Positions 1 to 6,738 of a stretch of 25,295 bases of DNA are shown piece after piece. Under the pieces are notes generated by a model. That model did no database searches. It was not told the DNA's origin and worked only from the letters and a program-made list of their open reading frames with translations. Numbering within the stretch: position 1 is the first letter of the stretch; each line of letters opens with the position of its first letter. A program made the translations under genes and the position numbers. This DNA comes from a virus. The DNA lies in IMG/VR virus record IMGVR_UViG_3300042691_005753, positions 1-25,295 of that record; one strand, 5' to 3'.

Positions 1-1340
1 CCATGCTTCCAGATAAAAACTCTGTATTCGTCTAGAAGCCTTTGAGATCTTATTATAACACTCCTTTCTTCTATAAAAGACCTTGATTTCTCAATTACAA
101 GAGGACGGGTTCGTTGATTCATACTAAAACCAGGTACCATTCCGTCTCCTCTATCAAATTTTTGCACATAAAGCTCTATTTGAGTTCCTGCTATTTCCGA
201 TTTAGGTGAGTAGTATAGGTTTGGATACCCCATTTCCTGGATAGTTGTGACTACATCCCATCCTATATTAGCGTTTTCTATTACGAGCATGGCATTATTC
301 CATTCAATAGCTCGTGAAACGAGTATTCGGGCAAAGTCTTTCGTAGATACCTGATCTTTATACTCAGCTACCTGCGTTAAACTGTCGATATCTATAACAT
401 GGTAGGTAGAAAAGTCTTTTCCGTCCCCTCTAGCTACGTCTGCTACTACCATGTAGTTTTTCATAGCATCGCAGTAATGCCAAACCCAGTAAGATTGATT
501 AGGTCCTGATCTCTCAACCGGCTCTCTAACTGTATTTTCTTGATACCAGTTGAGAGTAGAAGGTTCGAGTACAGTATCACCTGATGTACTAAAGTCACAA
601 TCACATTCCTGTGCAGCAGCTCGAGGCCCTAGCTGTGCTGTTTGTTCCTCTCTCCAATCTTGTGTTCTTTCTGGGTGTACAGTCCATGGTAAGCTAATAG
701 GTATAAACCTATTTTCACCAATTTGTGCACGAGAAAATTCTCTATGAAACCAATTACCAACACCATTCGGTGTAGACAATGCAATACATCGACCTCCTGT
801 TGCAAGAGTTTGTTGAGCGGCAGTAAAGATATCGTCAATCCTGTCAATAAATGCAGCCTCGTCAATTACTAGTAGAGATACTGCTTCGGAACGTGCACTA
901 TCTGCGGCTGCCGACACGGCTTTAATTTGAGATCCGTTCTTTAATCGTAAACTCAAACGGTTATGTTCTAATACTGGTAATTGCATCCACTGCGGTAGAT
1001 TATCGTAAGCAAACCTTACCTTAGTTACCATATTTTTTGCAGTAGCTTGAGTCGTTGCAAGAACGAGAATATTTTTATCTTGTTCAAACAACATCATCCA
1101 TAATGAAAAGGCTGAAGTTAGAGTAGATATACCTAACTGCCTTGACTTATTAATAATAGAGTAGTCGTGTTTCTGTAAAAGGTATAAAACTTTTTCTTGA
1201 AAAGGGTAGAGATTAAAAGTCATCCTACCTTTAGTTGGATGTTGAATCGTGTAGTACTTCTTCATGAAGTATACAGGATCTTGTTTGCACCTTATAAGCT
1301 CTTGCTTAATAGCTTCACTTATATTTGCTCTTTGACTCAT
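1..1340 (-). CDS. Terminase large subunit, gp17-like (C-terminus off the window)
   Basis: This is the packaging motor ATPase/nuclease that pumps DNA into the prohead and cuts the concatemer. My translation from the ATG at 1340 is open to the left edge (446 codons), so the 3' end is missing. The N-terminal ATPase shows a Walker A variant SRQLGIST (residues 66-73), Walker B LLVIDE (156-161) and the coupling motif STPNG (189-193). The nuclease domain starts near VVADVARGD with a probable metal ligand at D301 and continues through VIEN (352-355). This layout is that of T4 gp17-type terminases, which are usually about 550-600 aa. The start is preceded by AT-rich sequence without a Shine-Dalgarno, 10 bases after the acidic coiled-coil gene. 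It belongs to the unit downstream of the terminator near 2.13 kb. Family assignment is firm. No small terminase is recognised with certainty, although the gene just upstream is a candidate. Confidence 0.95.
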   Translation of the reverse strand, partial: MSQRANISEAIKQELIRCKQDPVYFMKKYYTIQHPTKGRMTFNLYPFQEKVLYLLQKHDYSIINKSRQLGISTLTSAFSLWMMLFEQDKNILVLATTQATAKNMVTKVRFAYDNLPQWMQLPVLEHNRLSLRLKNGSQIKAVSAAADSARSEAVSLLVIDEAAFIDRIDDIFTAAQQTLATGGRCIALSTPNGVGNWFHREFSRAQIGENRFIPISLPWTVHPERTQDWREEQTAQLGPRAAAQECDCDFSTSGDTVLEPSTLNWYQENTVREPVERSGPNQSYWVWHYCDAMKNYMVVADVARGDGKDFSTYHVIDIDSLTQVAEYKDQVSTKDFARILVSRAIEWNNAMLVIENANIGWDVVTTIQEMGYPNLYYSPKSEIAGTQIELYVQKFDRGDGMVPGFSMNQRTRPLVIEKSRSFIEERSVIIRSQRLLDEYRVFIWKH

Positions 1341-1350
1341 TTAATTTATT

Positions 1351-1797
1351 TTACAACTCAGCGTCTTCGTCATCTAATGTGACATTGGTAGCTTTTTCTA
1401 TGTCAGCTCTCAACTTTTTAATCTGAGCAGGTATGTTACTAATCGCAGCTTTATATTGATCGATACTAATAATATTGCTTTTTAATTGCATTAATAAAGC
1501 ATCTTTTTGATGTTCTAAAGCCTTTAATTCAGCTTGTTTTTTATGAATACCGCTTGAGACAGGCTCGTTACTTTTTACGTCTTTTGCAGAAGGTTCTTTT
1601 TCGAACTCTGCAGAATCGTCTGAATCGTCTTTAAACCAATTATCTTCGCTTTCTTCATCTCCGAACATTTCATCGTCATTCATTTCATCCTGTTCGGCAT
1701 CAGTCTTCAACATCCCGCCCGTGTTATCGTTTTCGTTTAGGGTAGACCTTTTGGTAAGTTTATTCTTAACTAAGAATTTTTTAATATTGAATTCCAT
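1351..1797 (-). CDS. Acidic coiled-coil protein upstream of terL
   Basis: A 148-aa protein of unknown function. Residues 1-20 are basic (MEFNIKKFLVKNKLTKRST). The middle, about 30-75, is a very acidic low-complexity stretch rich in Asp, Glu and Asn. Residues about 85-135 look like a heptad-containing coiled coil (KKQAELKALEHQKDALLMQL), and the tail is acidic again. It sits immediately before terL, where T4-like phages often carry the small terminase (T4 gp16 is a mostly helical, coiled-coil oligomer). A small-terminase or motor-accessory role is therefore a positional guess. The leader also contains TLNE (19-22), an LxE prohead-protease-like site, so a capsid-internal role is another possibility. 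The start is preceded by TATTTATAAC, not by a Shine-Dalgarno. Confidence 0.8.
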   Translation of the reverse strand: MEFNIKKFLVKNKLTKRSTLNENDNTGGMLKTDAEQDEMNDDEMFGDEESEDNWFKDDSDDSAEFEKEPSAKDVKSNEPVSSGIHKKQAELKALEHQKDALLMQLKSNIISIDQYKAAISNIPAQIKKLRADIEKATNVTLDDEDAEL

Positions 1798-1826
1798 ACA
1801 AATCTTTAGTTATAAATAGTTTGATA

Positions 1827-2078
1827 CTACTGTTCTAAAATAAGCGGATCACCGGATGACATAGCCTTAGCTTGGGATAGTGCTTCCTTCCACTTAGCTT
1901 TTGTGTATTTTATTCCATGCAAGTAGTATTCTGGAGCTAAATTTTCGTGTTCTGGGTATATAATCGCAGGTCCTTCAGCTGAATGTGCTTTCACTAAAGG
2001 GTCTCCGGTAGTTTGTAGATAACTTACTGTTTTACCGCATGCGGTTTTAATAGTTCGTTGTATAGTTTGAATTCGCAT
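1827..2078 (-). CDS. Small hypothetical protein, first gene of the terL unit
   Basis: An 83-aa protein I do not recognise. It has a basic first 20 residues and a central aromatic/charged stretch around GPAIIYPEHENLAPEYYLHG (about 46-65). That stretch is loosely like short W/Y-G repeats (an antitoxin/MORN-like feel), but too weakly to name. It is the first gene after the terminator near 2.13 kb, with a promoter-like sequence just upstream. The start ATG at 2078 gives a clean frame to the stop at 1827, and 29 bases separate it from the next gene. No signal peptide, membrane segment or Cys cluster is visible. Confidence 0.7.
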   Translation of the reverse strand: MRIQTIQRTIKTACGKTVSYLQTTGDPLVKAHSAEGPAIIYPEHENLAPEYYLHGIKYTKAKWKEALSQAKAMSSGDPLILEQ

Positions 2079-2092
2079 AACTAATATTTAAT

Positions 2093-2123
2093 TAAATATA
2101 TGTAAATTTTATCGAAAAAACAA
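2093..2123 (-). promoter_or_regulatory. Candidate Bacteroidota-type promoter for the terL unit
   Basis: On the minus strand, TTG (2123-2121) is followed after 20 bases by TATATTTA (2100-2093). The Bacteroidota primary sigma factor consensus is TTG at -33 and TAnnTTTG at -7, with a spacer of about 19-21 bases. Everything fits except the last G. The implied start of transcription, near 2087, lies a few bases before the ATG at 2078. The TTG overlaps the T-tract of the preceding terminator. The region is so A/T-rich that a chance match is quite possible. Confidence 0.35.
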
Positions 2124-2152
2124 CAAAAAACCCAGCTTTATATGCCGGGCTT
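2115..2152 (-). terminator. Rho-independent terminator closing the long late operon
   Basis: Read on the minus strand, AAGCCCGGC, loop ATATAAA and GCTGGGTTT form a 9-bp stem with two G-U pairs, followed by a T-rich tract (TTTTTTGTTGTTTTTT). The G-U pairs become A-C mismatches on the other strand, so the signal is directional for minus-strand transcription. It begins 11 bases after the stop codon at 2163 and separates the structural/lysis operon from the terL unit. Confidence 0.85.
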
Positions 2153-2162
2153 GCTTTTTAAG

Positions 2163-2636
2163 TTAAGATTCTGTTTCTTCTTCTGCTGCCTCGCCTGGTG
2201 CTTCTGTTTCCGAAGCTCCTTCTGGCTCTTCACCTGCTACTTTCTCCCCTCCTTCAGGTCCTTTCGTTTCGATTGGATTACCAATTGCAAGAAGTCTAGC
2301 AATAGCATTAACACACCTCTCTCTTTCACCGATAGTTTGCAAATAAAACTTTTTACCTCCTACAGTTGCTTCATAAGCTTTACCTAGGAAGGTTAACATA
2401 AAACTTTGACCGTTGTGTAAAACAATTTTAAACGTTGTAGGCTTTGGAGCAACAATATAGATTCCGGTAATATAGTCTTTGAATGCCGGAGTCATTAGCA
2501 TTTCTAAAGTCTTATTTAAGGTCGGGTATTTTTGTAGTATAAAGTTAATAGGATCATCGTCAAAAGATTGAACTTTAGCTTCCATTTTCTCAACTTCTCT
2601 GAGAATTAACTTTTTTATAATCTCTCTGTTTGTCAT
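2163..2636 (-). CDS. Conserved phage protein with acidic low-complexity tail
   Basis: A 157-aa protein of a kind I associate with T4-like marine phages (core phrase AFKDYITGIYIVAPKPTTFK), but without known function. Residues 1-115 look like a compact alpha/beta domain. Residues about 120-157 are a Glu/Gly/Pro/Ala-rich acidic tail (PEGGEKVAGEEPEGASE), probably disordered. It starts one base after the endolysin stop codon and is the last gene before the terminator, so it should be transcribed with the late genes. A virion or assembly role is inferred from context only. No catalytic motif is visible. Confidence 0.75.
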   Translation of the reverse strand: MTNREIIKKLILREVEKMEAKVQSFDDDPINFILQKYPTLNKTLEMLMTPAFKDYITGIYIVAPKPTTFKIVLHNGQSFMLTFLGKAYEATVGGKKFYLQTIGERERCVNAIARLLAIGNPIETKGPEGGEKVAGEEPEGASETEAPGEAAEEETES

Positions 2637-2637
2637 A

Positions 2638-3237
2638 TTACGCTAATAAACTATAATACTCTTTAAAATGTTTAATTCTATCGGCAAGACCGATCGTACC
2701 GCCGTTTACCAGCTTAGTAGCTTTAGTTACTACAACGTCAGTAGCACCTTGATCAGCAACTGCACTAAGCTTACGGCTATTCCAATACCATGCAGCCGAT
2801 AACAAAGGATATTTCGTAGCTACGAGGTCTGGATTAGTTAATGTATCCACTCCTGCAGCTTTACCGAAAGCAGTATAGTTTACTTTTCCAGTTAACTGTA
2901 TGTATCCACGGCCGCGAAACTTAAATCCCTCCCCTGATGCTTCAGCACCATTACCCATTCTAGAGGCGTAGACGCGATTAGCAATCTTTTCAGGCTTACG
3001 TTGATATTGTTCGGCTAGGGCCGGAGTAGGAAAATATTTTTTAAAAATTCCTTGCAAGCCTTTAGCGCTATAATTTAAATTTTCATTTACAACCCTAAAT
3101 CCGCCTGATTCATGTCCGCACTGTGCTAGGAAATGAGCAAGACGGAGCGGAGTATTGATTTGAAACTTCTCCATTACTTCTGGAATTTGTGCAATTACAG
3201 AATCAGGTACGTGTCCTTTTAGTTTTTCTAAGTTCAT
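2638..3237 (-). CDS. Endolysin, glycoside hydrolase family 19 (chitinase-like lysozyme)
   Basis: A 199-aa single-domain muralytic enzyme that cleaves the peptidoglycan glycan backbone for lysis. GH19 hallmarks are present: HFLAQCGHESGGF (35-47) with the probable catalytic acid E43, then ENLNYSA (52-58), and the substrate-cleft motif FRGRGYIQLTG (107-117). The length is typical of compact phage GH19 endolysins. There is no signal peptide, SAR helix or wall-binding domain, so export should need a holin, which I do not see in this window. The gene follows the only leader over 50 bases inside the long operon (3238-3293). That leader holds no clear promoter or hairpin. Confidence 0.93.
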   Translation of the reverse strand: MNLEKLKGHVPDSVIAQIPEVMEKFQINTPLRLAHFLAQCGHESGGFRVVNENLNYSAKGLQGIFKKYFPTPALAEQYQRKPEKIANRVYASRMGNGAEASGEGFKFRGRGYIQLTGKVNYTAFGKAAGVDTLTNPDLVATKYPLLSAAWYWNSRKLSAVADQGATDVVVTKATKLVNGGTIGLADRIKHFKEYYSLLA

Positions 3238-3293
3238 ACTTGTCTAAAATTTGGATGAATCGTAACCTTTTCTTGTATATTGACTAAATTATT

Positions 3294-4163
3294 CTAGCTT
3301 CTATAGGGGTTAGGAAAATTAAAGTTACCGTTTTTAGTTATAGTACCTTTTAAAACGAAATACTTTTTATCTTTTATCTTTACTTGATCTTTCATCGACT
3401 TTTTAACTGCCGTCAACATCTGAGCTGCTAAGTACTGGTCGGATGGCGGTACTGTACCGTAAAACTCTTGTTTAAATTTAGAGTCTGTTTTATTTCTACC
3501 CAACTCAATTTGAATTATCTCCGGAACGTATAATTCGTTTCCAGAAGTAGAACTCTTCGTTCCGTGACTCTTAAAAAGATTTAATTGTTCCGGAGTGAAT
3601 TGGTAGTTGGTAGGTACTTTTTTATCTTCTCTTTGAAGTTTTTTTTTAGCTTCGTATAGACCTTTTTCCTGAGCTCTGCGTTTTGAGTAATCAGAAATGT
3701 ACTCTTCTTCTTCTTTTTCTGAATCATATCCTACTTCGTCAACAAACTCCTGTAATTCTTCTAATGCTTGAAGTAGTCCAGTTTTTTCTGCTATAGGAAT
3801 ATTAGAATTAGTAGCAAGATTTCTCTTTAAGTTACGTAGGGCATCATCTGCAGCCTGTATTTTTCTCATATCTACACCTTCGTACATTACTTCGGCATAT
3901 CCAGGTCCTGGTCCTTTCGTCCTACTAGATTCACCGTCTAAATATTCAGCAACTGAATGCATATAGTCGGCAGCAAGAGAAACATAAGCTGATACCCATC
4001 CTGGAAGGTTATCGCTTTCACCAATCATTTGATCGATCTTGGAAGCATTGGAGATCATATCTCTTAACTCGTTCTTAGCCATGCCAGCTTCGTGGTCATG
4101 TCCGTGATTCCAATCACGTCCACATTCGTTACATTCTGCAAGTATGTGTTTTAGCTTTATCAT
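3294..4163 (-). CDS. Probable capsid-internal protein: CTS leader, zinc knuckle, helical domain, second domain
   Basis: A 289-aa protein with leader MIKLKHILAE, a near copy of three upstream leaders, ending in an LxE-type cleavage-like site before C11. The likely mature N-terminus begins C11-x2-C14 then H20/H22/H24, a possible zinc knuckle. A helical domain follows, with the phrase MAKNELRDMI...LPGWVSAYVSLAADYMHSV (about 28-71). I recall this phrase from many cyanophage and pelagiphage proteins, where its function is unknown. A charged linker (145-170) ends in GLYE/A (E171), another LxE site, before a separate basic domain (172-289). The start ATG overlaps the preceding stop (ATGA), so translation is probably coupled. 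The packaging role is inferred from the leader. Confidence 0.8.
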   Translation of the reverse strand: MIKLKHILAECNECGRDWNHGHDHEAGMAKNELRDMISNASKIDQMIGESDNLPGWVSAYVSLAADYMHSVAEYLDGESSRTKGPGPGYAEVMYEGVDMRKIQAADDALRNLKRNLATNSNIPIAEKTGLLQALEELQEFVDEVGYDSEKEEEEYISDYSKRRAQEKGLYEAKKKLQREDKKVPTNYQFTPEQLNLFKSHGTKSSTSGNELYVPEIIQIELGRNKTDSKFKQEFYGTVPPSDQYLAAQMLTAVKKSMKDQVKIKDKKYFVLKGTITKNGNFNFPNPYRS

Positions 4164-4516
4164 TTTATAGCTCTTGTTATTTTATCGTTTATTTGCTTTT
4201 CAGTTTCTCGTGGAAGAACGGTTATTTCATCAGGAAAATCTTTAAGATTAAACTGTATAAACTTACCGTTCTCTACCTTTCCTATCAAAGCAGTGTTGAA
4301 ATGTCCACCTGTTAATTTATAGACTATTTCAAAAAACACGCCACTCTGTCCAGGATACGTATATAAATAGATACCAGCATCATTAACTACAAGATTAAAA
4401 GCTCCTAATTCATTCTTTGGAATTTGAGCAAAATATAACGAGTCGGTTATTTTTTTAAACCTGTAGTTACCTTTGACAGCACGGTTAAATATGTCAATAT
4501 CTTTTGGATTTATCAT
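4160..4516 (-). CDS. Hypothetical protein inside the internal-protein block
   Basis: A 118-aa protein I do not recognise. It looks like a small alpha/beta or beta-rich domain with alternating hydrophobic strands (AFNLVVNDAGIYLYTYPG, then GVFFEIVYKLTGGHF) and a Lys/Arg-rich helical end. Unlike its neighbours it lacks the MIKLxxILxE leader (it begins MINPKDIDIF), so it may not be packaged. It overlaps the previous gene by one base (TAATG) and the next by four (ATGA), so it is translated as part of the same chain. The run FNTALIGKVENGKFIQFNL does not match a catalytic motif I know. Confidence 0.75.
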   Translation of the reverse strand: MINPKDIDIFNRAVKGNYRFKKITDSLYFAQIPKNELGAFNLVVNDAGIYLYTYPGQSGVFFEIVYKLTGGHFNTALIGKVENGKFIQFNLKDFPDEITVLPRETEKQINDKITRAIK

Positions 4517-4704
4517 TAACAGTGGTAGTTTAAATATCTTTGAAGTGCTTTTGCGTAATGAGTTCCTTTATCCTTTAACTTAGATTTCGCCGATCTAACT
4601 CTAGAACACGATAATTTTCCAAGTCTTTTTTTGAGAATTCCAGGTTTTACTGGGTCGTGAACTCCCTCTTTAACTTCATTTAGTATGTCGGTAAGCTTAA
4701 TCAT
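4516..4704 (-). CDS. Small basic capsid-targeted protein with YLNYHC end
   Basis: A 62-aa protein. The in-frame ATG at 4719 is rejected. The start at 4704 gives a four-base ATGA overlap with the preceding stop and places MIKLTDILNE at the N-terminus, matching the leaders of three nearby genes. Cleavage after E10 would release a mature basic peptide of 52 residues with a Lys/Arg-rich core (GILKKRLGKLSCSRVRSAKS) and the ending ALQRYLNYHC. I recall this ending from marine T4-like phages, without a known function. The small size, positive charge and leader resemble T4 internal proteins (IPI-III), which are packaged with DNA and injected. That role here is inferred. Confidence 0.8.
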   Translation of the reverse strand: MIKLTDILNEVKEGVHDPVKPGILKKRLGKLSCSRVRSAKSKLKDKGTHYAKALQRYLNYHC

Positions 4705-5558
4705 TTTGTTTTTCCCCAAGTCTTACCCTTACCCGGACGGCTACATTGTGATGGTGTTGGACGGCAGGATGGATACTTAGCACGCGTTTCACCTTTCTGC
4801 CTGCCGCAGGGTTTACATTTTTTCTTGCCGTCAACTTCTCGGCATGTATTACAATCGACCCAGCCTTTTGAACTACCTGATCCGCCCTGTCTTGAGAACC
4901 ATTTATGGAGAGATTCTTTTTCCTCTACGAGATCTTCTTCTTTTAACCCTTTCCAAATATCTCCTTTACGGCATCTTACTATAGCACCTGATCTGTATGC
5001 AGTCGATTTCTTTCCGTATCTATTACGTGCAATACGAAGACATCGGTCTGCTTTTTTTTTCTCTTCGATTACTTCGTTTAATTCAGGTTTAAATCCTTCT
5101 TTTTCAAACCCATCACGAAACCATTGCGGTAAATTACTAAACTTAGATTTTACCGATGTTTTACCGTTTTCAAACCAATCGGGGAATAATGTATAATAAC
5201 CGCCTATTTTTCTGTATTCTGAAGGAATTTGACTTTCAGGTGTAATTTTCAACGGTTCAGATACTCCTGGAAATTGATTAGCTGTAAAATCGATACCTAA
5301 TCCATCTACGATAGAAAATATATGTGAATCTCCGTCACCGCTCTTACCGGGAAATTTTTTTGTATCTTTAGGAGGGGCTAATAATAGAGCAACGGGTTCA
5401 AATCCTTTATTCTTTTTAGTCCATTTTATAAATTCAAAAGTAGAGCGCTTACAATCATGGTTAGAGTTATAGCTTTTAGAATTCATAAATTCTTTAGCTA
5501 GACTACCAACTTGTTGTTGATTTAAAACTTCGTTTAATATGTCTAATAACTTAATCAC
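4701..5558 (-). CDS. CTS-led two-domain protein: papain/transglutaminase-like front, Cys-rich back
   Basis: A 285-aa protein with start GTG at 5558, overlapping the previous stop (GTGA). This start is supported by the leader MIKLLDILNE. Domain 1 (11-162) has C36, H79 (DSHIFSIVDG) and D90 (GIDFTANQF) in the order of papain-fold or transglutaminase-like hydrolases; the assignment is mine and tentative. It ends at ELNE/V (E162), the same LNE/V sequence as the leader site. Domain 2 holds a basic ADRCLRIARNRYGKKSTAYR motif (170-189). It is followed by a Cys-rich module, LHKWFSRQGGSGSSKGWVDC with CNTC and CKPC pairs (217-275). I recall that module as DUF5872-like from marine phages, probably zinc-binding. 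If both sites are cut, the protein is a packaged precursor releasing two products. Confidence 0.8.
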   Translation of the reverse strand: MIKLLDILNEVLNQQQVGSLAKEFMNSKSYNSNHDCKRSTFEFIKWTKKNKGFEPVALLLAPPKDTKKFPGKSGDGDSHIFSIVDGLGIDFTANQFPGVSEPLKITPESQIPSEYRKIGGYYTLFPDWFENGKTSVKSKFSNLPQWFRDGFEKEGFKPELNEVIEEKKKADRCLRIARNRYGKKSTAYRSGAIVRCRKGDIWKGLKEEDLVEEKESLHKWFSRQGGSGSSKGWVDCNTCREVDGKKKCKPCGRQKGETRAKYPSCRPTPSQCSRPGKGKTWGKTK

Positions 5559-5875
5559 TTTTTATCTCTGATTAGGAGTTCACCTAATACCTCCATACGA
5601 CCTACTTCACGTTGAAACTCTATTTGAGTCATGTTTAATGAAATCTTTTTATGTGTTTGCTCGAATTCTTTCATAGCAGCTTCTTTATTAAATTTACCCT
5701 CCTCTGCTTTTTTGTAGTAGGGAGCTTTAACTTTGAAATGATGCCATGTTAACAGTGATAATCCGCCTTTTTCCTCGGCATTTGACGCTATCTTAGCAGC
5801 ACCTTTACCACGGGTAGTAGCAAAGTTTTCAAATGTTTCTTGTACTTCTTTTAGTATGTCTAATAATTTAATCAT
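5555..5875 (-). CDS. Small capsid-targeted protein with conserved phage domain
   Basis: A 106-aa protein with leader MIKLLDILKE, which would be cut before V11. The mature part, about 96 residues, is basic and helical, with TTRGKGAAKIA (20-30) and LTWHHFKVKAPYYKKA (42-57). It looks like a diverged version of a small domain I recall in many marine T4-like phages (LTAxHFKAKAKPY type), whose function is unknown. The start ATG directly abuts the stop of the preceding gene (TAAATG). A virion-internal, DNA-associated role is inferred from leader, charge and size. Confidence 0.8.
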   Translation of the reverse strand: MIKLLDILKEVQETFENFATTRGKGAAKIASNAEEKGGLSLLTWHHFKVKAPYYKKAEEGKFNKEAAMKEFEQTHKKISLNMTQIEFQREVGRMEVLGELLIRDKK

Positions 5876-6376
5876 TTACCAAGCTTTACAAGACCAGTAC
5901 CTTGCTTTGGTACGAGGTCCGGGGTTAGCACAGTTATGTCTTGCTCTAAAACTCTTCCTGCGGGCAGGAATATTCTTTTTTATCTTCATGTTAGGGTCAC
6001 CGAAGTTAACCTTTACAACATTACCTTTATCATTTTTAACATATACAGATCTTTTCTTAGGGCCTCCCGGTGTTAGAAAGGGTTTACCGAGCTTAACTTT
6101 ACGTCCTTTATACTCAGCTTCTTCAAGTTTATGCTCGTATTCTAGAAGGTATTCAGCAAGACACGCAGTACAGTAGTTTTCTGTTTCGTAACTCTCCTCA
6201 TGATCGGCTCTTACTTGATGAAACTCGTCTGGTCCATCATCAGCCATGGTATGCATTTCGTTAGTTCTACGACTACAATGATGTTTTCCTGTTAAGAAAG
6301 GTTTAGGGCATGATGTGCCCTTTACGTGTACGTGTCCACACTTACCGCAGCAAGTACCTTTTTTTTCGTCTAACAT
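5876..6376 (-). CDS. Zinc-knuckle protein joined to a conserved phage C-terminal domain
   Basis: A 166-aa protein in two parts. Residues 1-80 are Cys/His-rich: C9, C10, C13, H15, H17, C23, H32, H33, C34 and a CTAC pair at 69-72, so probably zinc-binding. KLEE/AEYKG (E86/A87) is an LxE cleavage-like boundary. Residues 87-166 are a basic domain containing [20 protein letters not shown] and ending [10 protein letters not shown] recall this domain as frequent in marine T4-like phages. In relatives I remember, this C-terminal part seems to follow directly on a short leader, which would fit cleavage at this site. Function is unknown, and structural or internal virion location is inferred. It overlaps the previous gene by one base. 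Confidence 0.8.
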   Translation of the reverse strand: MLDEKKGTCCGKCGHVHVKGTSCPKPFLTGKHHCSRRTNEMHTMADDGPDEFHQVRADHEESYETENYCTACLAEYLLEYEHKLEEAEYKGRKVKLGKPFLTPGGPKKRSVYVKNDKGNVVKVNFGDPNMKIKKNIPARRKSFRARHNCANPGPRTKARYWSCKAW

Positions 6377-6738
6377 TAGTGTAAGAATTTAAGCTTGTAC
6401 TTAGTAGACTCTACCAAATCAATTACTTCATCTACTTGATTCTGTATGTAAGAATCTTGAGGAATCTGAGTTCTGATAGTCTCTACGAACTTAGCTAATC
6501 CTTCGAAGTAGGTTATTGCATTTTCATCTTCTTTTATCGCACCAGCCATTTTATATCCACGCAAAATACCGTAACGGCCTTGGTAACTCTCTACCAATCC
6601 GTCGATAAGTTCTATAATACCTTCATAGTATCCCTGCAATGCCTTATGCTGGGCATAAGAGCTGGTCTGTAGGTGGTAAATATGAGCTTGATTGCGGCTC
6701 TGCATTAAAGTTCCGATAAAAGTTCCGTACTGTTCCAT
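6376..6738 (-). CDS. Dps/ferritin-like four-helix protein (DUF5856-like)
   Basis: A 120-aa, almost fully helical protein. The phrase [20 protein letters not shown] (18-37), with H19, H22 and H32, and the later [18 protein letters not shown] (38-55) match what I recall as DUF5856, a ferritin/Dps-like group common in T4-like marine phages. Real Dps proteins bind iron and DNA. Here H/E residues that could form a metal site are visible (H22, E43, E50), but iron binding is not proven. The start overlaps the previous stop (TAATG) and is one of few here with a purine-rich run upstream (GAGGAAGA). That run is also coding sequence for the preceding Lys/Glu tail, so it may be accidental. Confidence 0.75.
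   Translation of the reverse strand: MEQYGTFIGTLMQSRNQAHIYHLQTSSYAQHKALQGYYEGIIELIDGLVESYQGRYGILRGYKMAGAIKEDENAITYFEGLAKFVETIRTQIPQDSYIQNQVDEVIDLVESTKYKLKFLH

Larger units (their letters stand above)
4131..5875 (-). repeat. Four dispersed copies of a 33-bp gene-leader repeat (CTS-like)
   Basis: Copies lie at the 5' ends of four genes: 5843-5875, 5526-5558, 4672-4704 and 4131-4163. Each encodes MIKLxxILxE plus one residue. The first two differ at 5 of 33 bases by my count. The third keeps GACATACTAAA and GAAGTT, and the fourth has diverged more. The shared DNA suggests that leaders spread by duplication or recombination onto unrelated mature domains. Confidence 0.8.

Noticed and set aside
1811-1818. 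TATAAATA on the plus strand as a T4 late promoter
   Set aside because: It would drive transcription to the right, where there are no plus-strand genes; the same holds for the copies at 4372, 7396, 7444, 9410 and 11872.
3238-3293. Promoter or terminator in the endolysin leader
   Set aside because: No stable stem with a T-tract and no TTG/TAnnTTTG pair at the proper spacing; only A/T-rich sequence seen.
4705-4719. Upstream ATG (MGKNK extension) for the 62-aa basic protein
   Set aside because: It would overlap the previous gene by 19 bases and hide the shared MIKLTDILNE leader; the ATG at 4704 gives the usual ATGA overlap.
5856-6176. Plus-strand 106-aa frame opposite the zinc-knuckle protein
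   Set aside because: It is antisense to a conserved phage gene and has no family resemblance.
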